Assembly: GCA_963781955.1 (NCBI GenBank)
Contig: CAWAHU010000001.1
Coordinates: 496,001-560,000 of the forward strand
Origin: Bog-473 sp963781955
GTDB lineage: Bacteria; Actinomycetota; Acidimicrobiia; Acidimicrobiales; RAAP-2
Direction of reading: 5' to 3'
DNA: 64,000 nucleotides
Shown: positions 15,156 through 23,719 of the stretch, one piece after another
How the letters are laid out: each line of letters starts with the position of its first letter
Numbering within the stretch: position 1 is the first letter of the stretch
Program-made: the position numbers and the translations under genes
Notes under the pieces: model-generated
Databases searched by the model: none
What the model saw: the letters and a program-made list of their open reading frames with translations, nothing else
Told to the model about the DNA's origin: nothing

Positions 15156-17669
15156 CTACTCGGAGCGGAGCAGCGATGCGGTGGGCGTGCGGGCCGCCAG
15201 GCGGGCCGGAACAGCCGCGACAACGTTGGCGAGCACGACCGCTCCCACGGCAATCGCCGCCACGTACGGGGGCGGGACAGTGGTCACGGGGACGGCGTGG
15301 ATCGCCTCCGCGAAGGAGTTCCACAGGACGTGCCCGAGGATGATGCCTAGGGGAACGCCGATGACCGTGCCGATGGCGACCGTGACGCTCGACTGCCAGG
15401 CGATGATGGTACCGAGCTGGCGCCTCGAGAGTCCGAGCGTCTTCAGGACGGCGAGATCCCTCCGGCGTCGGCGGACTGACGCCACGAGCGTCGTCCCGAG
15501 GGCGAGCGTCGCACCCACGGCGAGGCTCGCACCGAGGACGGCAGGGATCGCCACGATGGAGTGGGAGTTCACGATCTCCTCCGGCCGTAGCACCTTGACC
15601 ACGCCTCCGGCCGAACCGGGGCTCGGCGAGCTCGGGCTGTTGACCGTCTGGACGATGCGGTTGAGTGAGCGCAGTGCTTGTGTCGGGGGGCCATCGGTCC
15701 GGATGAAGTAGGCGTTGGGTCCTGGGACGGCGCTGCCCTGCGTGTTGCGTATCGAGGCTGGGATCAACTTGTAGTCGATGATCGCACCGATGCCCATCCC
15801 CGGCCCGATGATGGCCGGCATGGTGGCCGTGCCGACTATCTTCAGGCGGACCGACCCGCCCTTTCGTCCGGTGGCCACGTCGACGGTGTTGCCCAGGTGC
15901 TTCTTCAGTGTCGCGATGGTGGCCGGGCCGAGGACGATCTGGTTGGGGGCCTCCAGCCCATGGCCGCTGAGGAGGGGCGGGGCCACGGGGGCGTTCGGGC
16001 TGGCCCCGATTGCGGGGAAGGTCTGGCCGTCGACGGTGGCATTGGAGAAGTAGACGCCGGACGCGGCCGTGACGAAGCGGTCGTGCGCAAGGAGGCTCGA
16101 GGTCTGCTGGGCGGGCAGGTCCTCGTCGCCGGAGAAGCCTGACAGCAGTGCGTAGTCCCAGTTCCACCCGTACAGACTGGGGTGGGTGACCAGGTTGTTC
16201 AGGCTGGCGCCGAACACGACGGTGCTGAGAACCACGACGACCGCGAGGGTCGCACCCAGCATGGCTGACCGGACCGGGACCGGGTCCCGGTCGCCCGGCT
16301 CGATCGCGAAGCGGACACCTGTCACCGCAGCGACCGGCAGGCCCGATGACGTGGCGAGACGCGTTGTCGCCGAGGGGCGGCGGATCTCCGGTCCGACACG
16401 GCTGCGGACATGGGGATCGAGCCGATACGCCTCGAGCAGGACCACCCCTGAGAGCACGATGACCAGAGCTATGAACCCGAGGCCGAGCACGGTCGCATCG
16501 ACGGCGAGGCCCAACGGGTAAACGGGACGCACGGGGCCCAGGGGGAATAGCGGCGACAAGGCGACCGCCACGACGACCGCCACCACGCAGCCGACCAACC
16601 ACGCGCCGATGATCCCCGTGACGCCGTCGGCCATCGTGACGCTCGCGCCGGCACCCAACGCGCGGAGCGTGGCCGTCTCGTCCGCATGTCGGCGAAGCTG
16701 TCGACCCGCCACCTGAATGGCGACGAACAGCAACGAGAGGGCCGCCAGGGCGCCGAACACGCCGAGAGCGATCGACACGGGCTTGATGGCCCGGTCAGCG
16801 GCAGCGATGGCCGGGGCGTCGGTCTGGAAACCTGACACGGTGGGCGGGGAGATTCCGGTGCGACCGAGCTCGGATTCGATAGAGCGCAGGTGAGCGCTGC
16901 CACCTTCCAGTTGCAGCGCACTGTAGGAGTAGTAGGCACAGCACGCGGCGACATGGCGCGCTGCGGCCGGCGAGATCAGAACCGTGGCCGAGCCGAGGCT
17001 GTCGTATTCATCCTGGTTGACTTCGTAGGGGAATACGACGATGCCCACGATTCTGGGGCTGATCACTCGCACCGCCGGCAGGTTCGAAGGCCCGTTGGGC
17101 GCACTCATGGTGATTTCCTGGGCATCGGAGTTGAGGCCGATGTGAACGACCGAACCGAGATGCAAGCCCATCTCTGTCGCCGCTTGTGCGTTCATCACCG
17201 CCTCACCGGGATCGTGCGGGTTCGCGTACCTTCCGGCGACGAGATGGGCACTGTCCTGGGTCGTGTACTCCCCGCCCAAGGCGCCTTCGAGAACCGGGGG
17301 CTTCTGGCCCGGTTCGATATGGAGGTGAGCCCCATGGACGAAGGCGACGTTGCCGTCCAATCCAATCACCGACTCCTGACGGCGGACGAAGGGCAGGCGG
17401 AGGATCCGGGCGGCCGTCGTCGAGTTGTAGCCGACCGAGGATCCCAGGGCGGGGTTCGAAAACGCCGTGAAGATCTGCAGGTCGGAGGGGTTGGTGGTTC
17501 CCAGATACGTCACATACGACGCCTGGGTCCGCCGTGCGCCGGCGACCGCCCCCAGCGCTACGCCGCCGAGCAGCCCGACGAGGACGACCAGCATGAGGTA
17601 CTCGCCCCACCGGCGTCGGAACGTGGACTGGAACCGGTATGCCGCGGTCCGCAGGGCAGCGGAGGTCAC
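15156..17669 (-). CDS. FtsX/MacB-type ABC transporter permease
   Basis: An 837-aa membrane protein. After a basic start comes a first helix (YLMLVVLVGLLGGVALGAVA), a large extracellular domain, a group of three helices around residues 320-470 with the FtsX-like loop RHADETATLRALGAGAS, a second periplasm-facing domain and a final three-helix FtsX domain (ASVRRRRRDLAVLKTLGLSR). That is the duplicated arrangement of long FtsX-family permeases exporting lipids, lipoproteins or peptides. GTG at 17669 has GGGAGG 9 nt upstream. No ATP-binding subunit lies next to it, so a partner must be elsewhere. Confidence 0.85.
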   Translation of the reverse strand: MTSAALRTAAYRFQSTFRRRWGEYLMLVVLVGLLGGVALGAVAGARRTQASYVTYLGTTNPSDLQIFTAFSNPALGSSVGYNSTTAARILRLPFVRRQESVIGLDGNVAFVHGAHLHIEPGQKPPVLEGALGGEYTTQDSAHLVAGRYANPHDPGEAVMNAQAATEMGLHLGSVVHIGLNSDAQEITMSAPNGPSNLPAVRVISPRIVGIVVFPYEVNQDEYDSLGSATVLISPAAARHVAACCAYYSYSALQLEGGSAHLRSIESELGRTGISPPTVSGFQTDAPAIAAADRAIKPVSIALGVFGALAALSLLFVAIQVAGRQLRRHADETATLRALGAGASVTMADGVTGIIGAWLVGCVVAVVVAVALSPLFPLGPVRPVYPLGLAVDATVLGLGFIALVIVLSGVVLLEAYRLDPHVRSRVGPEIRRPSATTRLATSSGLPVAAVTGVRFAIEPGDRDPVPVRSAMLGATLAVVVVLSTVVFGASLNNLVTHPSLYGWNWDYALLSGFSGDEDLPAQQTSSLLAHDRFVTAASGVYFSNATVDGQTFPAIGASPNAPVAPPLLSGHGLEAPNQIVLGPATIATLKKHLGNTVDVATGRKGGSVRLKIVGTATMPAIIGPGMGIGAIIDYKLIPASIRNTQGSAVPGPNAYFIRTDGPPTQALRSLNRIVQTVNSPSSPSPGSAGGVVKVLRPEEIVNSHSIVAIPAVLGASLAVGATLALGTTLVASVRRRRRDLAVLKTLGLSRRQLGTIIAWQSSVTVAIGTVIGVPLGIILGHVLWNSFAEAIHAVPVTTVPPPYVAAIAVGAVVLANVVAAVPARLAARTPTASLLRSE

Positions 17670-17958
17670 CGCGCTCGGCCTCCCGTTCGGTTTGCCGTCA
17701 ACGTGATTCCCTCGCCGCGTGCCCGATCTCCGACCACCGCCTGCCCGATTCTCAACTGCAGTGTGCCTGCTGCAGTGTGCCCCACCTCGACCTCTGGGCC
17801 AAGGTGGATAGCCCCTGATCAGTCGTGGTGCTAGCACCCACGGTTGGGCGGCGGGTGGGCTGTCCCGTCTCGGCCGGGCCCCGCTAGCCTTGGTGGCGCC
17901 GCGCGGCGCCGACCCGTGGCGGGGGCACCGGCCCTCCAGAGCCCATTGGGGAGGATGC
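17670..17958. other. Gene-free divergent region between permease and aldehyde dehydrogenase
   Basis: 289 bp between divergent starts. It holds the 12-bp direct repeat at 17756-17781 and the ALDH Shine-Dalgarno (GGGGAGG). No coding signal and no confident promoter boxes are seen. Confidence 0.6.
17756..17781. repeat. 12-bp direct repeat, possible operator
   Basis: CTGCAGTGTGCC occurs at 17756-17767 and 17770-17781, a period of 14 bp. It lies between the divergent permease and ALDH genes, about 87 bp upstream of the permease start. Spacing and place fit a regulator site; this is inference. Confidence 0.6.
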
Positions 17959-19431
17959 ATGGCGATTCGGGACTACGACCGCTTGTTCATCGGCGGCGAC
18001 TGGGTGGCCCCGGAGGGCACCGACACCATCGGTGTCGTCTCGCCCGTGACCGAGGAAGTCATCGCCACGGTGCCCGACGGCACCGAGGCCGACATCGACA
18101 AGGCGGTGGCCGCGGCGCGCCAGGCCTTCGACAAGGGGCCCTGGCCCCACATGACGCCGGCCGAGCGGGCCGAGATCCTGGCCGCGGTAGGTGCCCAGGT
18201 GGCCGCCGAGATGGGCGACATGGCCGAGATCATCACCCGGGAGATGGGCTCACCCATCACCTTCTCGGGGCTCGGCCAGGTGATGGCGCCGATGATGATC
18301 TTCAACTACTACGCGGAGCTGGCCAAGACGTACGCCTTCGACGAGGTCCGCCCGGGCGTCCTCAACCCGCAGGTGCTGGTGACCAAGGAGCCGGTGGGTG
18401 TCGTAGGGGCCATCGCGCCGTGGAACGTCCCCCTCTTCATAGCCGCGGCCAAGCTGGCTCCGTCCCTGGTCGCCGGCTGCACGGTGGTCTACAAGCCGGC
18501 GCCCGAGACGCCCCTGGACTCGTTCCGCCTGGCGGAGATCTTCGCCGAGGCCGGGCTGCCCAAGGGCGTTCTCTCCGTGGTGCCTGCGGGCCGGGAGGTG
18601 AGCGAGCACCTGGTGACGCACCCCGGCGTGGACAAGATCAGCTTCACCGGCTCGGGGGTGGGTGGCAAGCGCATCGGCGGCCTGTGCGGCGAGCGGCTCA
18701 AGCGCTGCACCCTCGAGCTCGGCGGCAAGTCGGCCGCGATCATCCTCGACGATGCCGACCTGGCCACGACCATCCCGACGCTGCTGCCCAATTCGATCAT
18801 GAACAACGGGCAGGCCTGCATCGCCCAGACTCGGATCCTCGCCCCCCGCTCGCGCTACGACGAAGTGGTCGACGCGGTGGTGGCCGGAGTCTCCGCCATG
18901 AAGGTCGGCGACCCCATGGACCCAGCGACCGAGGTAGGCCCGGTGGTGGCCGAGCGGCAGCGGAGCCGGATCGAGGGGTACCTCGACAGCGGCCGTGAGG
19001 AAGGCGCCACGGTCGCCCTCGGTGGCGGCCGGCCCCAGGGTTCGGAGTTCTCGAAGGGCTGGTACGTCGAGCCGACTGTGTTCTCCGGCGTCAGCAACAA
19101 GATGCGCATCGCCCAGGAGGAGATCTTCGGTCCCGTGCTCGTCGTCATCCCCTACGACACTGAGGAGAACGCGGTGGAGATCGCCAACGACTCCAACTAT
19201 GGCCTTTGCGGGTCGGTCTGGACGGCGGACAACGACCGGGGACTGGGCGTGGCCCGGCGGGTGCGCACCGGGACCTACATGCTCAACGCGCCCGTGCCCA
19301 TCGACTTCTCGACGCCCTTCGGCGGCTTCAAGGAATCAGGCGTGGGACGGGAATTCGGCCCCGAGGGCCTCGAGAGCTTCCTCGAGATGAAGTCGATCGC
19401 CCTGCCAGCCGGGTACACGCCCGAGGCATAG
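17959..19431 (+). CDS. NAD(P)-dependent aldehyde dehydrogenase
   Basis: A 490-aa soluble enzyme oxidising an aldehyde to its acid. Visible features: APWNVPLF and the lysine region VVYKPAPETPL for cofactor binding, FTGSGVGGKRIG for the Rossmann turn, catalytic base Glu253 in LELGGKS, nucleophile Cys287 in NNGQACIAQTRI, and EEIFGPVLVV plus FGGFKESGVGREFG near the end. Length is standard. ATG at 17959 has GGGGAGG about 5 nt upstream. Substrate unknown; amine-oxidase products are possible elsewhere in the window but the genes are not linked. Confidence 0.93.
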   Translation: MAIRDYDRLFIGGDWVAPEGTDTIGVVSPVTEEVIATVPDGTEADIDKAVAAARQAFDKGPWPHMTPAERAEILAAVGAQVAAEMGDMAEIITREMGSPITFSGLGQVMAPMMIFNYYAELAKTYAFDEVRPGVLNPQVLVTKEPVGVVGAIAPWNVPLFIAAAKLAPSLVAGCTVVYKPAPETPLDSFRLAEIFAEAGLPKGVLSVVPAGREVSEHLVTHPGVDKISFTGSGVGGKRIGGLCGERLKRCTLELGGKSAAIILDDADLATTIPTLLPNSIMNNGQACIAQTRILAPRSRYDEVVDAVVAGVSAMKVGDPMDPATEVGPVVAERQRSRIEGYLDSGREEGATVALGGGRPQGSEFSKGWYVEPTVFSGVSNKMRIAQEEIFGPVLVVIPYDTEENAVEIANDSNYGLCGSVWTADNDRGLGVARRVRTGTYMLNAPVPIDFSTPFGGFKESGVGREFGPEGLESFLEMKSIALPAGYTPEA

Positions 19432-19454
19432 CCGGGTCGTGCGTGGGGCGTACC

Positions 19455-19478
19455 AGTTATGCATGGGAATGCATAACT
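19455..19478. repeat. Perfect 10-bp inverted repeat with 4-nt loop
   Basis: AGTTATGCAT and ATGCATAACT are exact reverse complements separated by GGGA. The stem is AT-rich and there is no T tract after it, so an intrinsic terminator is less likely than an operator or recombination site. It lies 24 bp past the ALDH stop. Confidence 0.9.
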
Positions 19479-19504
19479 ATCCAGTCGGCGAGGCCCTGTG
19501 AGGG

Positions 19505-19522
19505 CGTGATCACGGTGTATAC
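19505..19522. repeat. Palindromes CGTGATCACG and GTATAC
   Basis: A perfect 10-bp palindrome at 19505-19514 is followed by GTATAC at 19517-19522. Both are unspaced two-fold symmetric sites. Confidence 0.85.
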
Positions 19523-19568
19523 GCGACGCATATAGGGCGGGAGACACACCACGACGACGACGGATCGC

Positions 19569-19582
19569 TGCATATGTATGCA
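19569..19582. repeat. Inverted repeat TGCATA-TG-TATGCA
   Basis: Six-bp arms with a 2-nt centre. The arm TATGCA is shared with the larger inverted repeat at 19455-19478, so both may bind the same factor. Confidence 0.85.
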
Positions 19583-19595
19583 TCCGCGTCGCATA

Positions 19596-19641
19596 TTGGA
19601 GCCAGCGCCCCGGATACTTGAGCCAGACGTTGGAGCCAGCG
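19596..19641. repeat. Degenerate triplicate of TTGGAGCCAGCG
   Basis: TTGGAGCCAGCG at 19596-19607, TTGAGCCAGACG at 19618-19629 and TTGGAGCCAGCG at 19630-19641. The first and third copies are identical; spacing is irregular. Confidence 0.85.
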
Positions 19642-19681
19642 GCCCGACGTTGGCGCTCACGAGAGAACGCGAATCAGAGGT

Positions 19682-20278
19682 TCACGAAGACGTCGCCACA
19701 GGCGTCGGTGAGACGTGCCACGAAAGCGGGGCTCCCGTGCCCTTCACGTCGGCGAAGGCCTGGTGCACCCCAATTTCGACCACGCTGTAGCCGGTGCGGT
19801 CCCCGTCGCCGTTGACCACGTCGGGGGAAGCGGCGTCGCCCGTCGCACCGGTGACGACGGCAACGTGCACGGCGGTCACGGCAGTGGGGTCGAGCCCGTA
19901 GACCGCCACGTCACCGGGCTGGGGGGCGTAGTGCGACCCCACCGGGTGCCAGGTCCGGTGGGCGACACCCCAGACGTAGAAGCTGGCCGAACTCCCGTTG
20001 AGGTAGCCGGGGGCCAGCCGATAGGCGACCTGCGCGCCCGCCTGCATCCAGACCCATGCGGCGAAGTCGGCGCACCACTCCTCGTCCCGATTCTCGTTGC
20101 CGCAGTCGTGGAGGCCGGCGTACCAGTACGCACTGAACTTGTTGCAGTAGCTCTCAGCGGGGTCGGTGCGGTAGCCCACCTGGGCGTCGGCCACGGCGAC
20201 GATCCGGGCCCTGAGCGGGCTGAGGGCGGGTCCGGGCCCGAGGTGCGGGGCCAGGACCAGAGCAGCGGCCGTCCCCAC
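19682..20278 (-). CDS. Secreted CHAP-type amidase/peptidase
   Basis: A protein of at least 198 aa with a CHAP/NlpC-like fold: nucleophile Cys69 in EEWCADFAAWVW and the His-containing strand AVHVAVVTG, with GDVAVYG between. These enzymes cut peptidoglycan peptides or act on related amides. GTG at 20278 is the first ordinary start codon, but the same frame upstream reads GRRRRPVRLVLVLVV, which joined to TAAALVLAPHLG would make a signal peptide; no ATG, GTG or TTG precedes it in frame. So the N-terminus may use a rare start such as CTG. It is divergent from the surface acyltransferase. Confidence 0.75.
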   Translation of the reverse strand: MGTAAALVLAPHLGPGPALSPLRARIVAVADAQVGYRTDPAESYCNKFSAYWYAGLHDCGNENRDEEWCADFAAWVWMQAGAQVAYRLAPGYLNGSSASFYVWGVAHRTWHPVGSHYAPQPGDVAVYGLDPTAVTAVHVAVVTGATGDAASPDVVNGDGDRTGYSVVEIGVHQAFADVKGTGAPLSWHVSPTPVATSS

Positions 20279-20523
20279 AACCAGGACAAGGACCAGGCGA
20301 ACCGGTCGGCGCCGGCGACCCCGGGAGTGACCACCGGGGGTACGGGGTGCCAGTCGGCGGCAAACCGATGTCCGAGGGGCGGGGGGGCGCGAGGGGCTCA
20401 GGCCGCCCGAGGGTAGTCAAGCCCCGAAACGCCAAACGGGCGGGCCCGGTCTAATCTCTTCTTCGGCAGGCGGTTTGCCCAGGACGAGGGCCGGACCCGG
20501 GGTGAGCAGGAGGGATGGTCCCG

Positions 20524-22629
20524 ATGCAGGACGACGAGAGCGCCGTCTCGCACACGCGTCTCGCATACCTCCCTGCCCTCGACGGCGTCCGGGCCTGCGC
20601 CGTCGTCGCCGTGATGATGTTCCACGGCGGCATCCCCCACATGGACGGCGGGTTCATGGGCGTCGATGCGTTTTTCGTCCTCTCCGGGTTCCTCATCACG
20701 TCGCTCCTGATCGGCGAGTGGCGCCAGTCGCTCGCCATCAGGCTCGGGGCGTTCTGGGCCCGCCGGGCCCGACGCTTGCTGCCGGCGCTGTTCCTGGTCC
20801 TTCTCTTCGTGGCGTTCTTCGCAGCCGTCATCGTGCCCAAGGGCACCTACGGGGCACTGCGCCTCGATGCCCTGGCCACGTTGCTCTACGTGAGCAATTG
20901 GCATTTCATCCTTGTCAACTCGAACTACTTCAACGAGACGGCCGCATCCTCCCCGTTGCTCCACACCTGGTCGCTGGCGGTCGAAGAGCAGTTCTACGTG
21001 ATCTGGCCCCTGGTGGTCCTCGGCGTGATGCACTTCTTCCGCAGTCTGCGTGCCCTCTTCGTACTGTGCATCGCGGCGGCGGTGGGATCGGCGACCTGGA
21101 TGTACGTCGTCTACGACGGGGGTGCGGGTACCAACCGGGCCTACCTCGGCACCGACACCCGCTCGCAGTGCCTCTTCATCGGGTGCGCGTTGGCGGTCGG
21201 GCTGGTCCTGTTGACGCAGCGCAGCCACGAGGAGGGGCGCCTGCTCAAGGGGGAGTTGTGGAAGCCGCGCACGCCGGCCCTGCAGGTGGCCTGCGGCGTC
21301 AGCGGCATCGTTGGGGCCATAGGCGCCGTGGTGCTCTGGACCCTGACCACGTCGACGTCCTCTTTCCCCTACAACGGCGGGTTCTTCCTTATCGGCCTCT
21401 GCGTGGCCGGGGTCATCGTGTCCGCGGTGGCGGCGCCCAAGAGCATCGTGCCGCGTGTGCTGTCGGTGACCGCGGTGCGCTACGTGGGCCGGATCTCGTA
21501 CGGCCTCTACATCTGGCACTGGCCCATCTTCCTGTGGCTCGACCACTCACGGACCGGCCTCTACGGCTACGAGCTGTTCGCCCTGCGCGTGCTCGTGACC
21601 TTCGCAGTCTCGGTCGCCTCCTTCCACCTGATCGAGCGCCCGATCCGCATGGGGACGTTCGTGAGCCAGTGGCGGGCATGGCTGGCCGCGCCGGCCGCCG
21701 TCGTCACCGTGCTGGTCGCCATCATGGCGGCCACCACCGGCGCCACTGCCGTGGCGAGCACGACGCCGGCCGACGTCGGTCCGGGCGGCAACGTGGCCAC
21801 GACCACGACGACCACCGTGGCGGGCGGCGGCGCGGTCCCGACCACCACGCCGACCTCGGCGGCGGGGCAGCCGGTGCGCGTCCTGCTCTTCGGCGACTCG
21901 GTGGCCCTGACGCTGGGCGTCGGCCTCGGTCAGGCGACGGTGCAGGACAAGTACGGCTACGTCCTGGCCGACCACGGCATCTTGGGCTGCGGGGTGGTCG
22001 ACGGGCCCGAGGTCTCCCTGATGGGAGCCCGTGACATGACGCCCTCGGCGTGCGACGGCTCCCCACTGACACCCACCGAGACAGAGGTCCAGAAGCCCTG
22101 GCAGGTGCAGTGGACCGACGCCATCGCCCAGGACAAGCCCAACGTGGTGGTCCTCCTGGCCGGCCGCTGGGAGGTGGTCGACCGGCAGTACCAAGGGTCG
22201 TGGACCAACATCTTGAACCCGGCGTTCGCCGAATACGTCAAGACACAGCTCGACCAGGCCTCCCGCATCGTGACCTCGTCGGGCGCGCGCATGGTGTTCC
22301 TGACCGCCCCCTGCACCAACGAAGGCGAACAGCCCGACGGCGCGCCGTGGCCCGAGGACAGCTCGTCGCGCCTGAACGCGTACAACAAGCTCGTCCGCGA
22401 AGTTGCGGCCGAGCAACCGCAGACGGACTCGGTCGTGGACCTCAACAAGGCGGCATGCCCCAGCGGCAAGTACACCGACACGGTGAACGGGATCGTCATC
22501 CGCAAGAACGACGGCGTGCACTTCACCACCGCGGGTGGGGCGTCGTTGGCACCCAAGCTCATGCCTGCGATCGTGGCCGCCGGGCAACAGCAGGCACAGG
22601 AGCAGGCGTCCGCCGCATCCGGCGGCTGA
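20524..22629 (+). CDS. OafA-type acyltransferase 3 fused to SGNH esterase-like domain
   Basis: A 701-aa membrane enzyme predicted to O-acylate cell-surface glycans. The acyltransferase-3 domain has about ten helices, starting LPALDGVRACAVVAVMMFHG with the FFVLSGFLIT and SLAVEEQFYVIWP motifs. A Thr-rich linker follows the last helix, then an extracellular SGNH domain with LLFGDSVALTLG (catalytic Ser) and NDGVHFTTAGG (Asp-His). This fusion is known for peptidoglycan, LPS and polysaccharide acetyltransferases. ATG at 20524 is preferred since AGGAGGG ends 9 nt before it; ATG at 20515 directly abuts the Shine-Dalgarno. Target glycan unknown. Confidence 0.9.
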   Translation: MQDDESAVSHTRLAYLPALDGVRACAVVAVMMFHGGIPHMDGGFMGVDAFFVLSGFLITSLLIGEWRQSLAIRLGAFWARRARRLLPALFLVLLFVAFFAAVIVPKGTYGALRLDALATLLYVSNWHFILVNSNYFNETAASSPLLHTWSLAVEEQFYVIWPLVVLGVMHFFRSLRALFVLCIAAAVGSATWMYVVYDGGAGTNRAYLGTDTRSQCLFIGCALAVGLVLLTQRSHEEGRLLKGELWKPRTPALQVACGVSGIVGAIGAVVLWTLTTSTSSFPYNGGFFLIGLCVAGVIVSAVAAPKSIVPRVLSVTAVRYVGRISYGLYIWHWPIFLWLDHSRTGLYGYELFALRVLVTFAVSVASFHLIERPIRMGTFVSQWRAWLAAPAAVVTVLVAIMAATTGATAVASTTPADVGPGGNVATTTTTTVAGGGAVPTTTPTSAAGQPVRVLLFGDSVALTLGVGLGQATVQDKYGYVLADHGILGCGVVDGPEVSLMGARDMTPSACDGSPLTPTETEVQKPWQVQWTDAIAQDKPNVVVLLAGRWEVVDRQYQGSWTNILNPAFAEYVKTQLDQASRIVTSSGARMVFLTAPCTNEGEQPDGAPWPEDSSSRLNAYNKLVREVAAEQPQTDSVVDLNKAACPSGKYTDTVNGIVIRKNDGVHFTTAGGASLAPKLMPAIVAAGQQQAQEQASAASGG

Positions 22630-22645
22630 AGCCCGGCACGGGGCC

Positions 22646-23119
22646 TCAGCCGGCGGGTGAGGCCGGCCGGGGGTTCACGTTCGCAGGCGCGGTGGTGCTC
22701 GTGGTGATCGGGCCGGGAGACAGGGGGTTGAGGTTCTCGTTGGCGTCGGCCAGCACGCACTGGGCGCGCAACGCCGGCACCAGGTGGCCTTCGTCAACCA
22801 CGGCGCTCTCCGAGATCGTCGTCATGAGTGCGTTCCACGTCCCGTCGGCCGAGTTGGCGCGGGCAGCCAACGGCAGCGCGTTGCGGAGCTCCCGGTCAGC
22901 CTGACCGAGGAGCACGATCGACTCGGCCGCCGATGCGCCGCCCCGACTCGCCTGTTCGAAGTCGGCGATCGAACGGTTCACGTGGACGCAGGCCTCGCGG
23001 GCGAGGCTCTGACCACCGCTGGCGCTGGTGGCGCAGGCGCCGAGGCCGAGCGCCGCGGCGGGCAGCAGAACGGCCGCCGCAGCAAGGTGGCATGCACGAG
23101 GGCGCGGGGCGCGCCGCAC
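22646..23119 (-). CDS. Small lipoprotein of unknown function
   Basis: A 157-aa protein. A type II signal peptide is clear: basic start, Ala/Leu core, and the lipobox LGAC with Cys29. The mature part is helical (CVHVNRSIADFEQASRGGAS, LGQADRELRNALPLAARANS) and ends in a Pro/Thr tail. No family recognised. GTG at 23119 lies 1 nt after the stop of the upstream gene, so the two are co-transcribed. It is convergent with the acyltransferase gene, 16 bp away. Confidence 0.75.
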   Translation of the reverse strand: MRRAPRPRACHLAAAAVLLPAAALGLGACATSASGGQSLAREACVHVNRSIADFEQASRGGASAAESIVLLGQADRELRNALPLAARANSADGTWNALMTTISESAVVDEGHLVPALRAQCVLADANENLNPLSPGPITTSTTAPANVNPRPASPAG

Positions 23120-23120
23120 G

Positions 23121-23678
23121 TCAGGCCAGCCAGGCTTCGGCGGACTCGAGCAGGAAGCGGCTGACGGCGAGTGCCCGGTCGAAGACGTCGCAGAGGAGCT
23201 CCTCCCCACCGAGCACCCCGGCCAGCGAGACCGGGTGGCGCGCCACGATGCTGAGACGGCGCTCGGAGGCGTCGGTGGCGTTGGCGAACGAGTCGATGGC
23301 CGACACCTCGAGGGGGAGGTCGATGCCCCCGACGCCGGCCAGGTCGATGGCGAGCCTGAGCAGGTCGGGGGCGTTGGGGAGCGGAGGGAGCGCCCAGGTG
23401 AAGGTGAGCGGGAAGTGGAATTCGTCGGGGGGTTCCTCGTCGTCGGCCAGCAGCACCACCGCGTCCTCGAAGGAAAGGAGGACGCGTGGGTCGACGTCGA
23501 GCGCCAGGTGCAAGTCGAGCGGTCCGCCGCAGCCCTCCTCAGGGTGGAGGTCGACCTCCCAGACCTGGCGCAACGAGTAGGTCTCGACGAAGTGCCGCTC
23601 GTCGTGCACGTGGAATCCGTGGTCCACGGAGTGGTCCTTCAGGTCGGCCACGTATCCCGCGACGTCTATGGCAGCCAC
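23121..23678 (-). CDS. Hypothetical soluble protein
   Basis: A 185-aa acidic protein, no domain recognised. The N-terminal half is beta-like with many His (VDHGFHVHDERHFVETYSLR, VWEVDLHPEEGCGG); the C-terminus is helical (CDVFDRALAVSRFLLES). No signal peptide. ATG at 23678. It is directly followed by the lipoprotein gene and divergent from the inositol-phosphatase-like gene. Codon use and the tight spacing support a real gene. Confidence 0.72.
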   Translation of the reverse strand: MAAIDVAGYVADLKDHSVDHGFHVHDERHFVETYSLRQVWEVDLHPEEGCGGPLDLHLALDVDPRVLLSFEDAVVLLADDEEPPDEFHFPLTFTWALPPLPNAPDLLRLAIDLAGVGGIDLPLEVSAIDSFANATDASERRLSIVARHPVSLAGVLGGEELLCDVFDRALAVSRFLLESAEAWLA

Positions 23679-23719
23679 AGCACGGTGAGCCTACCGGGAG
23701 CCGGTAGGGTGCCTCACCC

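Larger units (their letters stand above)
19432..19681. other. 250-bp gene-free island of palindromes and short repeats
   Basis: Between the stops of the convergent ALDH and CHAP genes. It is clearly more AT-rich than its surroundings and contains four palindromes or inverted repeats, an 11-bp imperfect direct repeat (19523-19533 and 19586-19596) and a triplicated 12-bp unit (19596-19641). No open frame fits a protein. See the separate repeat entries. Confidence 0.8.
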
